Assembly: GCA_902806595.1 (NCBI GenBank)
Contig: CADCXC010000009.1
Coordinates: forward strand, 2,232,001 to 2,296,000
From: Pyrenopolyporus hunteri
Lineage: Eukaryota; Ascomycota; Sordariomycetes; Xylariales; Hypoxylaceae
Direction of reading: 5' to 3'
DNA: 64,000 bases
In this document: piece after piece, positions 24,493 through 38,294 of the stretch
Numbering within the stretch: the first letter of the stretch is position 1
Layout: every line of letters begins with the position of its first letter
Translations under genes and position numbers: made by a program
Notes under the pieces: model-generated
Database searches by the model: none
Told to the model about the DNA's origin: nothing
The model's input: the letters and a program-made list of their open reading frames with translations, nothing else

Positions 24493-27400
24493 GACTCGTG
24501 AAATATGCAGGCTTTTATTAAAAGTTATCAATTTGGACAAATTGCGCACACACCACTTATACAGGTCGTATACATGTAGTAAGTAGTAGACTACAAGTGA
24601 TACTTGTTAGATTGGTAGAAATACTCGAGAACTCGGTTTGGTTTTATGGATTTGATAATCATTGAGGTAATGATTACATAGTACCTTCACCCCTTCCATA
24701 CTTCTTCGAAGGAAGGGAGACCATCAAGTCTAGCCCCATCTATGAATGGGGGCATAGCCGGCCGCGTATCTAACTTTGAATATCGTCCGTTTATGACCCT
24801 TTCGTGTGGCGCTCTAACATGCATTATACTGCGTTTGTGGGGGTCAGGGTAGTAGTCCGACGCGGGTAGGCAGAAAAGTGCAGATGGGCCAAGACATAGT
24901 AGGTTATCCTTCTACCGAAAGCCCCAATTACCTGGACGCTCTATGAGCAGCCATCGGTCTATCTAGGGGGGGGATTCCCGCTACGTGGGGGGAAGACGGG
25001 TTAGTATCACCTCGAAAAGAGATTTCAAGTCAGGTAATAATTCGTACCCTGATAGATTTTTACTGCCTTATTACGCTTGAGGATATCCTGGGATGGTCCA
25101 ATTAGACCGGTATAAGGTGTTTAGGTCGAGTGTGTTGGGCATCAAGGAGAAAGGATTCTCTACAGAATATTACCTACCAACAATTCGGCACAACCGGATT
25201 TAGGTTAAGCACATACCTGCTTGTTTCTTCATCGCATTTTAAGAATAGGTACTTACCAATGGCTCTATAGGTTAGGTTAGGTCAGGTAGGCACTCTCCGA
25301 AAGCCGTGGAGACGGACCTCAGTTTCCCAACCTTGGCTTTCATATGCAGCCACGCTGTAGCCGTCGGTACCTGTTGCCGTCCACCGGGCTTTCGAAGATA
25401 GGTAGGTATTGAGGGGACGTACGCAATCTCCTGATTGCATTCGAGATTTTACCCCAGCCCCGTAGATTCACCCCGCAAAGATGTCTCGATAGCCCGAATT
25501 TTACAAATATCCATCGCACGTGAGCTGGCGCATCGAGATGTCTTCCGAGGATCGTGATTGGAGATAGAACTCAAACTCGTGTTGCACAAGTCGAAGACCC
25601 TTGAACTCAGCGGGGCTTTTCCTATACGTATGTATTCGCTCGAGGGCGTACATCGCCTCAGTACCAAAGTGTTGAGTCGCTGTTGATATTACATAGTCGT
25701 TGATGGCTATGGTAGAAAATGAGCCACGTGGCAGACCCCTTATTGAATCCCTGGGCCCCGAGGTAATGGTCTCTTACCTTCAGATCGGTCTATCCTTTCA
25801 TAAACCAATTAGCACATAGAAGAGTATTCGCAATCCCTGGTTCTGCTCTTATGCTGTACGTAATACGCCGGTGGACCAAACACGGAGGTTGGACAACGTG
25901 ATTAAGAGTTGACTCAGAAATAAGAGCTCTTTCTAACCCCCGGCCATGTGAATATGAATTCTTCATGAACCACTATACCTAACGATTCTTTGAAATTATT
26001 CGTATTTAAGCTCTTATAAACACCGGCCTATTTATGATTATTTGACTATCAAAGCAAGTGTATGGTAAGAGGGACCAGCAATAGCCGTCTATAGTATGGA
26101 TATAATTCACCCGATATATGCTTAATCTTTGCTCCCAGGGGTTTCTCCTATGTCTCTTGGGTTATTCCTGAAACTCATAATTACGCGTAGGGAATGTAAT
26201 GGTGATAAGTAATCTTCCTGTAACTATAAGCCACTCGATATTTGAGAACTTAGTACTAACTTCATCTCAGGTGCAACTATACTAATTCATTGGGCCTTAG
26301 TCTAGTATCCTTCTTACCAGGCCCTATTTAGAGATGCTCTTATGGCCACCCTGGAAGGCCCTTTAAAATACAACAGAGGAATCTTAGTGGGGTCTTATAT
26401 TCGTTAATATAGCTGGGACTTATCGTCAATATAGGATGCAGATTAACCTTATATTCCATTGGTATCGCCTGGTAGACGAGAGAAGCGATCTCGACCACGG
26501 TACTCAGGGTCTCGGATGGTACTCGGGGCGGGACGATAGGCTGTCGCTGATATGATTACGATTTGTGTTGTTCTCAGTTTTATGGCTCGACTGTCGGGAT
26601 GAGTGTTTGATATGACGGGTATTTCGATAATTGACTAACCTTCTGTAGTCTTTTCTAACTTCTACGATTTTGTCTCGCTCTGGGTCCTGGTTGTTACAGT
26701 GCTGAGGGATTCTGAGAGACTAAATATCTACATAGTATGCTAGCTAGGGGGAGTTCCGCTGGTTGTCGGAGCTCTGCTCGGACTGGGATTGAACATGAAC
26801 CGGGGATACGCCTTGGTTCAGTTGGCGACTTGTGCGCCTTCAGGAGTTCGGTATTGTAGAGAAACAGTGTTATAGCGATTGAATCCCTTTCTAGGGGACC
26901 TAGGTCGGCTGTCGATCTTAGAATGGCGATTCAGTGAAACTCCGACCACGGCTTCTTTTACCACCTCTTAAGAGCCAATCGTGGTGGATGTGGCTGGCTG
27001 ATGGGATGGGGTTGCTGAAATGTTGGGCTACCGGACGGTTGGGATAACTATCTCGACTAAACTATTATAGTTATGCGGTGACCACGATATCGCGAATGTA
27101 AATGGTTCTTCAAGAGGGGTGCGCCCTCTTATCAGGAGCGAACTCGCTTTTGTAGTAAAATATGCTTGCTCATCCGTGTTTATGAAGGTGTAGGGATAGA
27201 CGAAGCATAAGGGCGGGCGGGCGTTCAATTGCGAACCTATCCCAGCAAGGATACGTGGTGAGGTTTCGTGTGGTGGATTTGTGGGCAATATATAGAATCT
27301 ATCCAGCTCCGTGACTCGGATCTCGTGAGGAAATAATATTCTTGAAAAAAATCTGCTTCTTAGACGTGTGTGGAATTAGCTTTTGCTATTGGAGTTCAAC

Positions 27401-29375
27401 TTGGCTGGCTTGATTATTGGCTTGATCTAATGAAGCATCCCTTCCGCGGCATTTCTGCCGGCTTGTCTTTTCCCACAATTCTGTGTCCCGATCGCCCATA
27501 TAATCGTGAGTTGGAGAGCGCCTCACGCCCTAAGTGGTAGGTAGCGGACGACAAAGCAAAAAATTCACTTGGCACGTTAGATCGCAAGTCCGCGAGTAAT
27601 ACATGCGTTATTCTCTTTTGGGGTTCCTTGGGACTGGCTCGTTGGATTGTACATGTAGGCCATCATTGACTGAACTTGGCGAACCATCGGCTCCTTTCGT
27701 CCCGCGCGTTGCGTAAATAAAGAGGTACCATCCGCGATTCCAGATCACCAGCCCCATTACTTGGTTGGGCTCATATGCTGCATGACGAGAGGGCAAATGG
27801 TGTCAGCCGGTGATACGAAAAGGTATCACTGTTGGCCTCCTTTTGGGGGGATATGATTTAAGGGATGATGCTGTCTAGAATGCCAGCCATGGAGTTTCAG
27901 GGCGCCCGTTCCAACTAACCCGACTTAGTCAAGAATGCTCATTTATTAGTGATGGAGCGCGTCGTTCTTTTTTTCCCATCTCCATTTCCCCTTCTTCCCC
28001 AAGACGCAGGAGGGGTGATGCCCGCGAGAGGGTGGATGAGAGAACCTTGCCTTTGGAAGGGAAAGGAAGGGGGGAAAAGGAATAAGGAAGAAAAAAAGAT
28101 GAAGCCCCATTCAGGCGGCTTAGACGGAAACGGAAAGGGATGAGATTTTTACCTCATGTAGCTTAGGACAACAGGATCAAACTTGAGCTATAAACTTAAA
28201 GAATGTGTGATGTACATGCGCTACCCAGCTTAGTAGGCGATGTTGTTATGTACCGCGTGCCTGCTTCATTCAATAAGGGGTCCCGTACATTGAATGTGGT
28301 GCCTGCACGATCATGGCTTATGTATGGATTGTATATAGTATGGTACCTCGAGCCTACGCGTATATACATGCAGGAGTAGGTATACATTCAGCATACATGT
28401 AAGGCAGGTAGGGTGGAGGTACTTCTATGATGTATGAGAGTATCATACGATGTGCAAGTACCTCCCTGCTTCCTTCCACGTAGTATGATAGGAAAGTGAG
28501 AGTAATAAAAAAAAGATGGAGCAAACACGTGACTCTCTCCCTCTCTCTCTTCCTTTTTACAGGATTCCATCTGACTTGTGGGTGCCCCGTGCACACTCCC
28601 AAGCTTCGATCTCTTCGCGACGAGCTGGATGTTGAGCCATCAGAGCAGCAGCCCGGAAAGGCCGTTTTAAAAAAGATTGTACAGTTTAGACTGCCCGCTG
28701 CCCCAAAAACTTATTACATGCCTACCACCAACGAACACAATGGCCCCGGTAATTCATAATTTGACCTGCCATCGCACCCTCATCACCTCTGTTCCCCCAT
28801 TCCCATTTTTCCTCTTCCCTTTGCAATCCCAACCCTCACCACCATTACCATCGTCATCCTCGCTTTTTCGCCCGAGGCTGCCCAGATAGGATTTCCCGCG
28901 TTCCCGCGCCTCACTCCTCTCACTTCACCCACCTCACCCAAAAACCAATCCGCCGCACGGTATCACAGGCACATCGCACGGCTACGTCCGTACCCAGGCA
29001 CCGGCAAGGCGCTGCAAACCATCGCACCGCCCAGAGCCTATCGCCGAAGGGGGTAGATTGGCACCGAACGCCTCCTAGGACAAGAAGCGCTTTTGGAGGT
29101 CGGATCTCGGGTGGATCACTCTTCACACTTTTGCCAGGTTGATGACCTGACCCGGACCCAACCCAGACTAATTACCAAGTGCACAATCCCACCAGAAACC
29201 TTTTCCCCCAGAAACATCTCACTCCCTCGCATTCCCGCCACCTTTCTACTTCTTTCTCATTCCCACGTCGTCGACGCACCGTCAACGCACCATCGACGCT
29301 ACCGGCACCACCGACACACAAAACCATCGCAGCGAAAACTTTAACAAGGACCACCGTCGCGTAAATTTTATCGCT
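24493..29375. other. Largest gene desert (4.9 kb)
   Basis: No ORF here has domain support and all are short. The sequence is moderately AT-rich with scattered GGTAGGTA motifs. The last 0.9 kb is more GC- and C-rich, with a CT-rich tract around 28529-28556, and probably includes the promoter and leader of the Ies4-like gene. Confidence 0.55.
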
Positions 29376-30296
29376 ATGCCTACCCCAAGCAAGGCGTCCG
29401 CCTCCGCCAAGGAGAAGGACCGGCGAAAATCCTCTGCGAAGACCTCGGCCCTCGTCACCTTACGCGTCCCGGCAATCAAGCTCAGAAAACTCCTCGACCC
29501 AGCATCCGTCAAGGAGGAATCGCCCGTGAAAGAGCCTTCCCCCTCGACGACGCTTCCCAACGAGCAGGCTCCCGCCACATCAAATGGCGATAATGCCTCC
29601 GCATCGAGTCCTGGTACTCCAGCCCCCGCCGGGACCCCGTCGCAAATGCCCATGGGACCACCGTCGGAGGCACCGAAGAAGAAGGGTGTGAAGAGAAGCG
29701 CTGCTGCTTCGAACGGATCCGACCCGACGGCTAAGATTCGGGGCAAGCCTGGCCCCAAGAAGAAACCTAGACTGTACGTATTATACTTTGCTACTATCGG
29801 CCGCGGACGCTTCATGGCTATTCCATGACGCCGCCGCCGATGGACTACTAATTATCACGTCAATCGATCTCGCGTCCATTTACTAATTGCGTCTACTAGG
29901 GATGATGGTACTATTGATCCCAGCGGACGGGCCAATGGGGGTACTTATCACAAGCTTGGACCCAAGGCAAACCAGGGTGCGATCAACGCCGGACTTCGTG
30001 CACTTGATCGATCAGGTGCGCCCTGCCGAAAGTGGAATAAAGGGGGATTCAGGGTCAAGAGCTTCACCGGCGTGGTCTGGGAGATCCCTCGTTGGACCGC
30101 ACCGCCCAAGCCGAAGCCCCAGGCTACCCCGGAGGAGCCTGCCACCTCTGCCGAAAGCAGCAATAAGGAGAACAAGGAAGGCAGTCAGATGAAGAGCGAG
30201 AACAGCAACAGTCACGTTGACGGCGAGCAACGAAGTATGCCGCCGAGTGTCAATGAAAGCTCGCCGGCTCCTACGCCTATCGCTGCCGCCTCTTAG
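29376..30296 (+). CDS. IES4: INO80 chromatin-remodelling complex subunit Ies4-like
   Basis: Two exons: 29376-29773 and 29900-30296, with a 126-nt intron (GTACGT...ACTAG), giving about 264 aa. The N-terminus is rich in Lys/Ser, then SALVTLRVPAIKLRKLL (about 25-41), a long Pro/Ser/Ala disordered stretch, the basic KIRGKPGPKKKPRL segment, and after the splice DDGTIDPSGRANGGTYHKLG and KWNKGGFRVKSFTGVVWEI. This arrangement fits the fungal INO80_Ies4 family (formerly DUF1711). The protein should act in the nucleus as part of the INO80 ATP-dependent remodeller; in yeast Ies4 is also a checkpoint-kinase target. The tail after about residue 210 is disordered. The match is from memory of the family pattern, so it is good but not certain. 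Confidence 0.8.
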
Positions 30297-32695
30297 ACAG
30301 GGGTTTCCAACTAATATTCTATTTTTCCCGACCCTATCGACGGTCTTGTGTATTAAAGAAGGATTAACGGAGTGGGTGAGAGAGAAGAAAAAAAAAAGCA
30401 CGGCGTTTAGGGTTGTGTTCCCGGTGCGATGCTGAGGTTGATTTGGCCGCATCATTCATATCGGCAGAATAAGAAGTATCCGCCTTGAGATTATATCGCG
30501 GCCCGGGCTTAGATGGCGAATTCAGAGTTACTTGACTTGGCGTCTAGGGGACAAGGTGGATGGATGGCTGTATAATATGGTTCGCATGCTGGCATTGCTT
30601 TTCAAGAAGAAAAGGGCGGAAACCCGATACGAATAGGTCGTGAAGCGAGTTAATACGTATGCTTTGCTTGTTTATTACCGTGTTTTGTTTACCGCGAGTA
30701 CTTCGTTCTGTGGTCCTCGAGAATAGGGGCTTATGTGTAACTCTGTTGTCAATAGGCGTCGTACCAATGCTGATACATTTAAAATAGTGATTACCTACCT
30801 AGGCTTTTAGGCTTGACGAGGTCCCGTAATATCTACACGAGTTAAACTATTCCTGTAGGCAAGCGCAGCACGATTTGTTGATGCAGTACAGTAGTAGGCG
30901 CATTTGCCGTGACATGCGAGGGTGCTCTAAAGCCGTATGAAATCAGATCTTACCTACCTACCTACCTAGGTACCTAGTGATTACTCCTGCTTAGGTGTAA
31001 GGTGGTAGACATTAGAATGAGAAAGGCCTTGGGGATCTACTACGAAGTGACTACCTACCATTAGGTCTTGGGTGTCCCGGTGTCGGACTCGTCCTCCACA
31101 TAAAAGAACGATTGGTTGCTATAGATAGGTAGTTGATGCTATTCTGAAGATATTTCCGACGGGAAACCGTATCCGGACTCAGAATACCACCTACCACTCT
31201 ACTACCTACCCGTACATAGGAAGTGCCTAGGAGGCATTTATCGGATCTCTCCTTTATAGTATAGCATCCTACCTACCGCTAGTATGATCGTCCCATTATT
31301 CACGACAGTGGAATGTATAGTGAGGGGATATAGTCGAATTGGCCCCTCCTCGCCATAGCAGATACATGTACATAGCTCATAGAGAAGATGTAATGCCGAA
31401 CAATCTTTGCATCATCCGGGTTGAAATATCGAATATTCCCATTACCGAAGCATCTCGGTAAGTACCCAGGTACTTCATATTAGCATTCCGAGGAACCGAT
31501 GAGACTATACACACAACATGGAAGATAGGTAGGTACCTATACACCGTACATGTTAAAATCAGGCAGCGCATCGCCGTCGTAGATGAGGATAGAGGGTATG
31601 TTAAAAATACATGTTACTTAATGTACCATCCCGATGGTGGCGAGTTTAATGAGATGCTTCGATATGTATTTGTTTGATTTATGAGGCATGACGGGAATAT
31701 AGGTACCTAGTACATGCAAGTATATAGGTACCTAGGTACATACCTACATATATGTAGGTGCCTAAGTCCCTAAGGTACGTAAAGACTCCGCACGCACGTA
31801 GTAAAGTTGACTTATCAGGGGCTTGTGATACCTGACTTACATATGTACCTCCTTACTGATATACCAGGTACATACATCATTTTACATGTGTACATATACG
31901 CACGCATGCACTTACTAGGGAGGATATGTCGATTGAAAAGGAACTTGAGAACAACTTCAACTTTTGGCCCTCTCGTTATGACGAAGTCGGTAGTCATGTC
32001 GTATCGCGTAGGTACCCACCCATACCGATTGGCGCTCGATAAGGTAGCCGTGCGTAGCAAGCACATGTACACAGTACCTGTGGACCTACAAAGAGGTACC
32101 TGGGTAAGTCGTGTGTACATAGGTACCTAGGTACCTACCCAGGTAATTCCAATCTGGGGAAAGGTCGGACGGACCAAGTCAAGCAACAACATCCGTGACC
32201 TCGTGATTGATTGATACATTCATACATCTTAGATACTCTGTACATTCACTGTATCTTTTCGACCTTCCGTCTTTTTCTCCGCAACTACCTATCATCACTC
32301 GACATATTTCAGCGCCATTGCTGCCCATTCTGACATACAACCCCAGAGAGAATCTGGGAAGCTTCTGTCGTCTACTGTACCAAGATTAAGATTCCAGGCA
32401 CCGCATGTACCCTGATTACTTGATACAGGTTGTCTTTCCTCGACGAAACTCGTCCATTTCTTCCCCATTCAGGAAAAAGCATTAAAAAATAATAAAGGAA
32501 GCAATATATGCCGTCGTGTGCCAACTTCATTGAAAAGGCTATTCATTTACCCCTCTTAACATCACAGTTCCTCGCTCTCCCTTCTCTACCTCCTTACCCT
32601 GCCTAGGACAAGAGAGGGCCAAGGGATATCTAGCAAGTTTCCGGCCGTCCTTCCACCCGACGCGATCCGGGCCCGGATTGAAGTGAAGGTTGATT
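30297..32695. other. Intergenic, rich in TAGGTA/CCTACC motifs
   Basis: About 2.4 kb between two plus-strand genes. Short CCTACCTACC and GGTACCTAGGTA runs recur (about 30955-30975, 31700-31760 and 32095-32145). No supported ORF; two short antiparallel ORFs at 31807-32130 are consequences of the repeats. The last 0.5 kb is the likely leader of the Gid1-like gene. Confidence 0.55.
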
Positions 32696-35146
32696 ATGGC
32701 GAACCCCTTCCATCAAGGCTCGTCTGGCCCCAATCCAGATTTATTACACTCAGGCTTCCTTCCCCGGTATAGAAATCCGCCAAATGCGTCTGGCGTACCC
32801 GGATCGAGTGCGAACTTTCCGGCTTCGTCGCATTCGCCTCTCAATCGCCTCTCGTACCTCCTTAACCCGCCGTATGAATCATCCCCGGACCTCTACGCAG
32901 CCAGCCACCCGCCCCAGCGATATAGCAACAGCATGGACACGGACATGGGTAACAACGACTCCGATGGAGGGGCCACGCCCTCACGGGTCTCTGCCCCGCA
33001 ATTACCGCCACATTCGAGAGCGTTCGAGTCGTTAATCCCTTTACCGTCACGGACGTCATACCTACCCTTCACGCCATCGTACCTAAGCGGCTCCGATTAT
33101 ATACGGAAGCTTGAGGAGGCACATAAAGCTAAGAGGGCGCGAAAAGAGGCACAGCAACAGGCGGGAAGCGGGTTACCAGCAGGTATTACGACCACGGGTT
33201 CCTTAGCGAACAAGCCGGCGGCTTCCCACCTAGGAATGACGTATGATTTGATTGAGCGGGCGCCGGCCGCCGAGGAGGAGCATACGGTACCTCCATTGCC
33301 TACGAGGTGGAACATAGACGATAGACACGGCGCACTGGAGGTGCTAGCCGATGGTTTAGAGGTTAAATACGCCGCTAGCCGTAGCCCGAAGGAACAAGAG
33401 CACGAGACATGTTCGATCCGCGCAGACCATCCGATGCCGAATCAAGCCGGTATCTATTATTTTGAGGTTACCCTTCTGTCTAGGAGGCGGGAAGAGTATG
33501 TCCGGTTTCGTCATTCTTTTATTTCTCCTAGTTCTTGCGGAGTCTAACCCAGGCAAACATAGGACCACGATCTGTATTGGCTTTGGGACTAAGAACGTCC
33601 CTTTAATGCGACCTCCCGGCTGGGAGCCTGATTCGTGGGGCTACCACGGCGACGACGGGGACATCTATTCCGGACATAATGTGGGTAGGTCCTACGAAGG
33701 AAGGAACTTTGGGCCGCCGGATACCATTGGATGCGGAGTGAACTTCAGAACCCGGAAAGCTTTTTTTACGAAGAATGGAAAGCAATATAGTACGTACTCG
33801 TTACATTTTACGCGCGAGCCTCCGCGTATCCCGATATATTCTAACGGCGTGTATAGAGACCGCGTTCGAAGACGTAAAGGGCACGCTTTACCCTATCATT
33901 GGTATGAAGAGGCCGGGGGAGCACATACGCGTCAACTTTGGCCGGGACAAATTCAAGTTCAACATCGATGGCATGGTTAAGGTAGGTTTATCACGTCCTA
34001 CACGGAATCTTTCGAAAATAACACATGGCTGACAACCATGACTGCATAGATGGAGCAAGAAAGCATCAAGGCAGACATTAGCCGAACAAGGTAAAATAAA
34101 CGCCCGGACGAGTGATCCACGGAAGCTAATACGAGCAACGTAGTGTTGAGAGATTGGTATCACCTCCCATGAATGAGACGGAACTGATTCAGCAACTCGT
34201 AAGGCAATCGACATAGCGTGGAAAGCCCTTGATTCTAGCTAACGATTATCCAGGTACTGCAATTCTTACAACATGACGGATATGTCGAAACAGCTCGAGC
34301 GTTCGCTGAGGAGATACGCGCCGAGAAGCAAGACCTACAAATCGACCAACAAACCCCCGTACCCGGCATCAACATTAAGGATGACGAAGACGCCCACCGC
34401 AGACAACGTACGTATTAGGTAGATATACTTGCTTTTTGCTTCCCCGCTGACTGGACCCAGGTATCAGAAGAGCCATTCTCGAGGGCGATATCGAGAAAGC
34501 GACCAAGTACACCAACGTCTATTACCCAGACGTGCTGGGCAGGAACCCCGACGTACGATTTAAACTGCGATGTCGGGCCTTCATCGAGATGGTACGGAAA
34601 TCTGTTGAGATAAGCAATTCGAACTCGAAGAAGAACAACGGGCATGCGTTCGACGACACTCCTAACAAGATGGACGTCGACGAGAACGGCTTTTCGGATA
34701 AAATGGAAGAAGATGGTCAAGACCCCGAAGCCGCCCAGGAGGACTGGCTCGCAAGGGCTATTCAGTATGGGCAGCAACTACAAGCCGACTACAAGGATGA
34801 CCTGAGACCTGAAATCGCTAGGACGCTTACCGAGGTCTTTTCGCTCCTGGCATATCCCGACCCGCTTAATGTCAAGGAGGTCGCGCCCCTGCTCGACCGC
34901 AAAGGCAGAGTAGCTGTAGCAGAGGAACTAAACTCTGCCATACTTTGTAAGTACATTCGCCCTTTCGTCCGTCGGCGGTGTGGCTAATCAGACTCTGCAG
35001 CGGTCTTGGGCAAATCGTCGCGGTCCGCGTTGGAAAATCTCTACGGACAAACCAGCGTGTTATTAGATTACCTGCGCGAGGATGGGGGACCTGGCTCGTT
35101 TGTCACCATCCAGTCCCTCGTCGATGCGATACCGGAGCCTTTCTAG
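32696..35146 (+). CDS. RanBPM/Gid1(Vid30)-like SPRY-LisH-CTLH-CRA protein
   Basis: Eight exons: 32696-33495, 33563-33789, 33857-33981, 34050-34090, 34144-34198, 34254-34407, 34461-34946 and 35001-35146, giving about 677 aa. All seven introns are 53-68 nt and keep frame. After a Pro/Ser-rich N-terminus (about 1-210) comes a SPRY domain with YYFEVTLLS, TTICIGFGTK, PPGWEPDSWGYHGDDG and TLYPIIGMKRPGEHIRVNFG. LisH is at about 410-440 (ELIQQLVLQFLQHDGYVETA), CTLH follows (RRAILEGDIEKATKYTNVYY), and CRA ends in LYGQTSVLLDYLRED. This order defines RanBP9/10 and yeast Gid1/Vid30, a core scaffold of the GID/CTLH ubiquitin ligase that degrades gluconeogenic enzymes in yeast. An acidic insert (MDVDENGFSDKMEEDGQD) lies within the CTLH-CRA part. 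The start at 32696 is the only ATG near the proline-rich region in frame. Confidence 0.92.
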
Positions 35147-36089
35147 TAAGAAGCGCGACCACCCCGGGAAGGCGACGATACCGCGGGGCTTTCTCTCCTA
35201 ATCAAATCTTCTAGAGAGATACTGCACCAAGCTATAGAACACGAAACTTGTTCTCCCCCGGTACCCCGGGCCGAAATTCGTATGACGGCATCGAGATAGT
35301 TGTAAGCTTGGCAAGTGATCGGTTTTCGTTTTAAGACTTGGGCCTCGGCGTGCCGTCGACCTTTTTCAGGAGCCGCTAGTCTCGCGTCTCACATCTTCGA
35401 AACCAAATAGACGAATAAACAAAAACAAAAAGAAGGAAAAAATAAGCAGACACAAACCTCAAGCCCCATATGTATGACTCTCAGGGTCTTGCCCGCCGCC
35501 AGAACGGAATTGCCCGAAAAGGGAACCGCTACTCTATCTTAGACTGAGTTAGACGATGGCCACATACAAAAAGGGGGGGCGAGGCAAATATTTTATTAAC
35601 CAACACCATTTTCTTCTGCGTCGCCCACGCTCGTCTCCTAACAACTCTCGCTCCTCTGTATACCTACCCGCCCCTACTCATACCTTCTCTCCCTCTTAAG
35701 TATTCCGTGGAAAGCGTGCCGGAGGATTCCGCCGCCATAACCCGGCGCATAGATACAAGCAACATGAGAGGGGCCGTTAGTGGTATTGATGTATGTAGGT
35801 AGGTATGCACCTATGTATAATTTGCATTCGTACACTCCCGTTACGAATGGGCCGAGCAGATGTAACTGGCTAGCTAACCCCCTACCCAACCTACCTCCCT
35901 GCCCTAGCAAGCCGTACATAGGTGCCTACATGCGTGTAGGTATCGAATGCATGTGTACAAATAGCAGGACAACGCTGTTCATAGGGGAAATAGAAATTCG
36001 AGTATTGTAAGGTAGCATGCACAATAGAGCCGGCTGGCTTACAAGCACCTAAGACATCATTACCTTGCATGGCCGTAATAGTGTGGGTA

Positions 36090-37000
36090 CCTACCTTACC
36101 TGGGTAGGTATGTAGGTACGTACGTATATGCACCAACACCAACGGCATCATTGATACGTAGATACCTAATAAATAGAGGCTATTCTCATGATTACATTAC
36201 CTAATACACACCGACAGAAGAGAGCTACATAACAACTTAGGGTGGTACCTAGCTGGGTGGTAGGTAGGTAGGTAGATTGATAACTTACCTACCTACCTAC
36301 ATATAATATGCCAAACCCGTCAGTTATCGAGAATCAGATGCTCTGGTACGACAAAACTTACCACCTAGGTAGGTATATAGGTAATAATGCCTACTTTAAC
36401 CCCGACGCAAATTTCGGCATTACCTACCTACCTACCTACCTGCCTCTCCGGTAATATGGATAACGTGTCTGTAGATTATCAAGTATCACGCCAAAAAAAA
36501 AAAAAAAAAAAAATGATATGTGAGAGTGGCGAGAGGACCCTCATATATCAGACCTGTAGAGTGTAGTGGTGATATATGAGTAAGGTAGGTAGGTAAGCAG
36601 CGTACATACTTAGGTAGGTGGGTAGGTGGTAAACGAATCGATTAATCCATCATTCATTCGTTTGATGTATCGAAACGGGACCGAACTAGAATCAAACCGA
36701 GCTATATGCTCCGGCAGAATAGGGAAGATTACCTACCTACCTACCTACCTAGGTGTATATGTATGTGTAAGTGTATGTGTATGCGGTATGTATAAGCAGG
36801 AAGGTATGTTCCGGGCCAGGCATGTAACCGCCGTCGCCCGCGCGCGCAACATACATATAACACCAGACACATGCATGCATTTGACCTAGGTAGGTGGTAG
36901 GTATGTAGGTAGGAGGTATAAGGCAGAATAACTACCTCCCTACGATAACTACCTGGGTAGCTAGGTAGATGGGTAGGTGGTAGGTAGGTATGTATTATAC
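36090..37000. repeat. Cluster of (TAGG)n / (CCTA)n microsatellites
   Basis: Many separate runs of GGTAGGTAGGTA and its complement CCTACCTACCTA, 3-5 units each, in both orientations, often meeting as CCTAGGTA or GGTACCTAGG palindromes. The same motif occurs more sparsely across the other intergenic regions of the window. Confidence 0.85.
36493..36513. repeat. 21-nt poly(A) tract
   Basis: An uninterrupted A run in the plus strand within the microsatellite cluster. No coding sequence or target-site duplication was recognised beside it, so a retroelement tail is not supported. Confidence 0.8.
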
Positions 37001-38294
37001 CCTATGTAAGCTCATCTAAATCACATGCGCGCGCGCACGCACGTATTACTATCACCGTCACCGTCACCGTCACCGCGCGAGCCTTCTCCAATCAGACAAG
37101 CCGCCGTCTCCTGCGCCCAGATGCCTAAGTCAAGTAGTTTATATTCTAGCTCGTAGATTAGGTAGGTACTTCTAAGGAGGCAGGCTACGTCTTCGTCATC
37201 GAGATCTGATTAATCCGATCCAATGATCTATCCGTTCGTTCATTCCTTTCTATTCAGGTGACTGGTTAATTTGACCGATTGATCGATTGATTGATTGATT
37301 ACCCTGGGCCGTTCCTTTGTCCAGCGCCGCCGCTCGCGTTGCTTCTACTCTAGTCATCGGCCTTAGCCTAGCTCAAACCAGTCCAGCCCAGCCCGGCCCC
37401 GGCTCATCCATCCATTGTATCCGGAAAGCAGTCCGTCTGTCTGTCTGTCCGCATGCATTCGTGAATCGAGGGAAGGAAAGAGGCGAAAGAAGAAAAGAGA
37501 TTAATATCGGATTGCTGACGATCTATCAACCGCGACCTTTAGCTTAGAAACAGCGCTGACAAGGAGGTGGGTAGGTTTGTATGCGTTGCAATGCTGCGGC
37601 GCATCGGCTTTTGCGAATCGCCTCGTGCCCTAAGTGCGACGGTACCAACAGCCCCCCTTATCGTCCTTATCGGCCCTTCGAATCCTGACACTCGTGGAGC
37701 GCGGTGTGAACCAAAGCCGCAAAGCAGGTCAATCGGCGTCAAAAACCGAATTCCCTTGTCAAAGACTATTATCCCATCCTTTTGCGCCCAGCTTCGTTCA
37801 TCCAGTTTCTCCAGTTTCCGCCAAGTTTCATATCCACGAGAATAGGCGCTAACGAGGGCGGCGAGGGTTCTGGGTTATGCCGAGGCATTGAGGGGATCCA
37901 TCACGGGTAATTAACGAGAGCGGTGGTCGCCGTCTCCGTCGCAGTAGATAGTGGGGGAAGAGATGAGGGGAAAAGGTAAAAAGCACAAAACGTCATTACG
38001 CCATCCGTGACCCCCCAAAAGATGCCAAATATCAAAAATTAAATGCGTCAAGTCGCACAAAGAGCAGCGTGTGATGAGCCGGTTCGCCCGTTGCCCCTAG
38101 GATTCGCCTTCCGTTAAGCGTGATACAGACGTAGGTAGCCGGAAGCGCTGAGGGTTTTGAGATAAGGACGAGAAAAGCAGAAAAATGACGTGTAATTATA
38201 TTAAGTAGCGAACCCGCGGCAATGCATAGCGTAGACGTTGATGGAGGGCAGCAGAGATAAAGGGGAGACAAAGCAAGGCAGGATGCGAAGATCA

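Larger units (their letters stand above)
35147..38294. other. Intergenic, dense tetranucleotide microsatellites
   Basis: About 3.1 kb without a supported gene. It carries the TAGG/CCTA cluster listed separately, a 21-nt A run, CACCGT repeats (about 37055-37075), GATT repeats (about 37280-37300) and a CTGT run (about 37433-37450). Short ORFs here reflect the repeats. Confidence 0.6.

Noticed and set aside
26755..26850. A possible tRNA-like stretch with GGTTCAG/GATTGAA words
   Set aside because: I could not form a consistent cloverleaf with acceptor, anticodon and T arms. No tRNA gene in the window is supported.
36493..36513. Poly(A) run as the tail of a retroelement
   Set aside because: No coding region, element body or target-site duplication is visible next to it.
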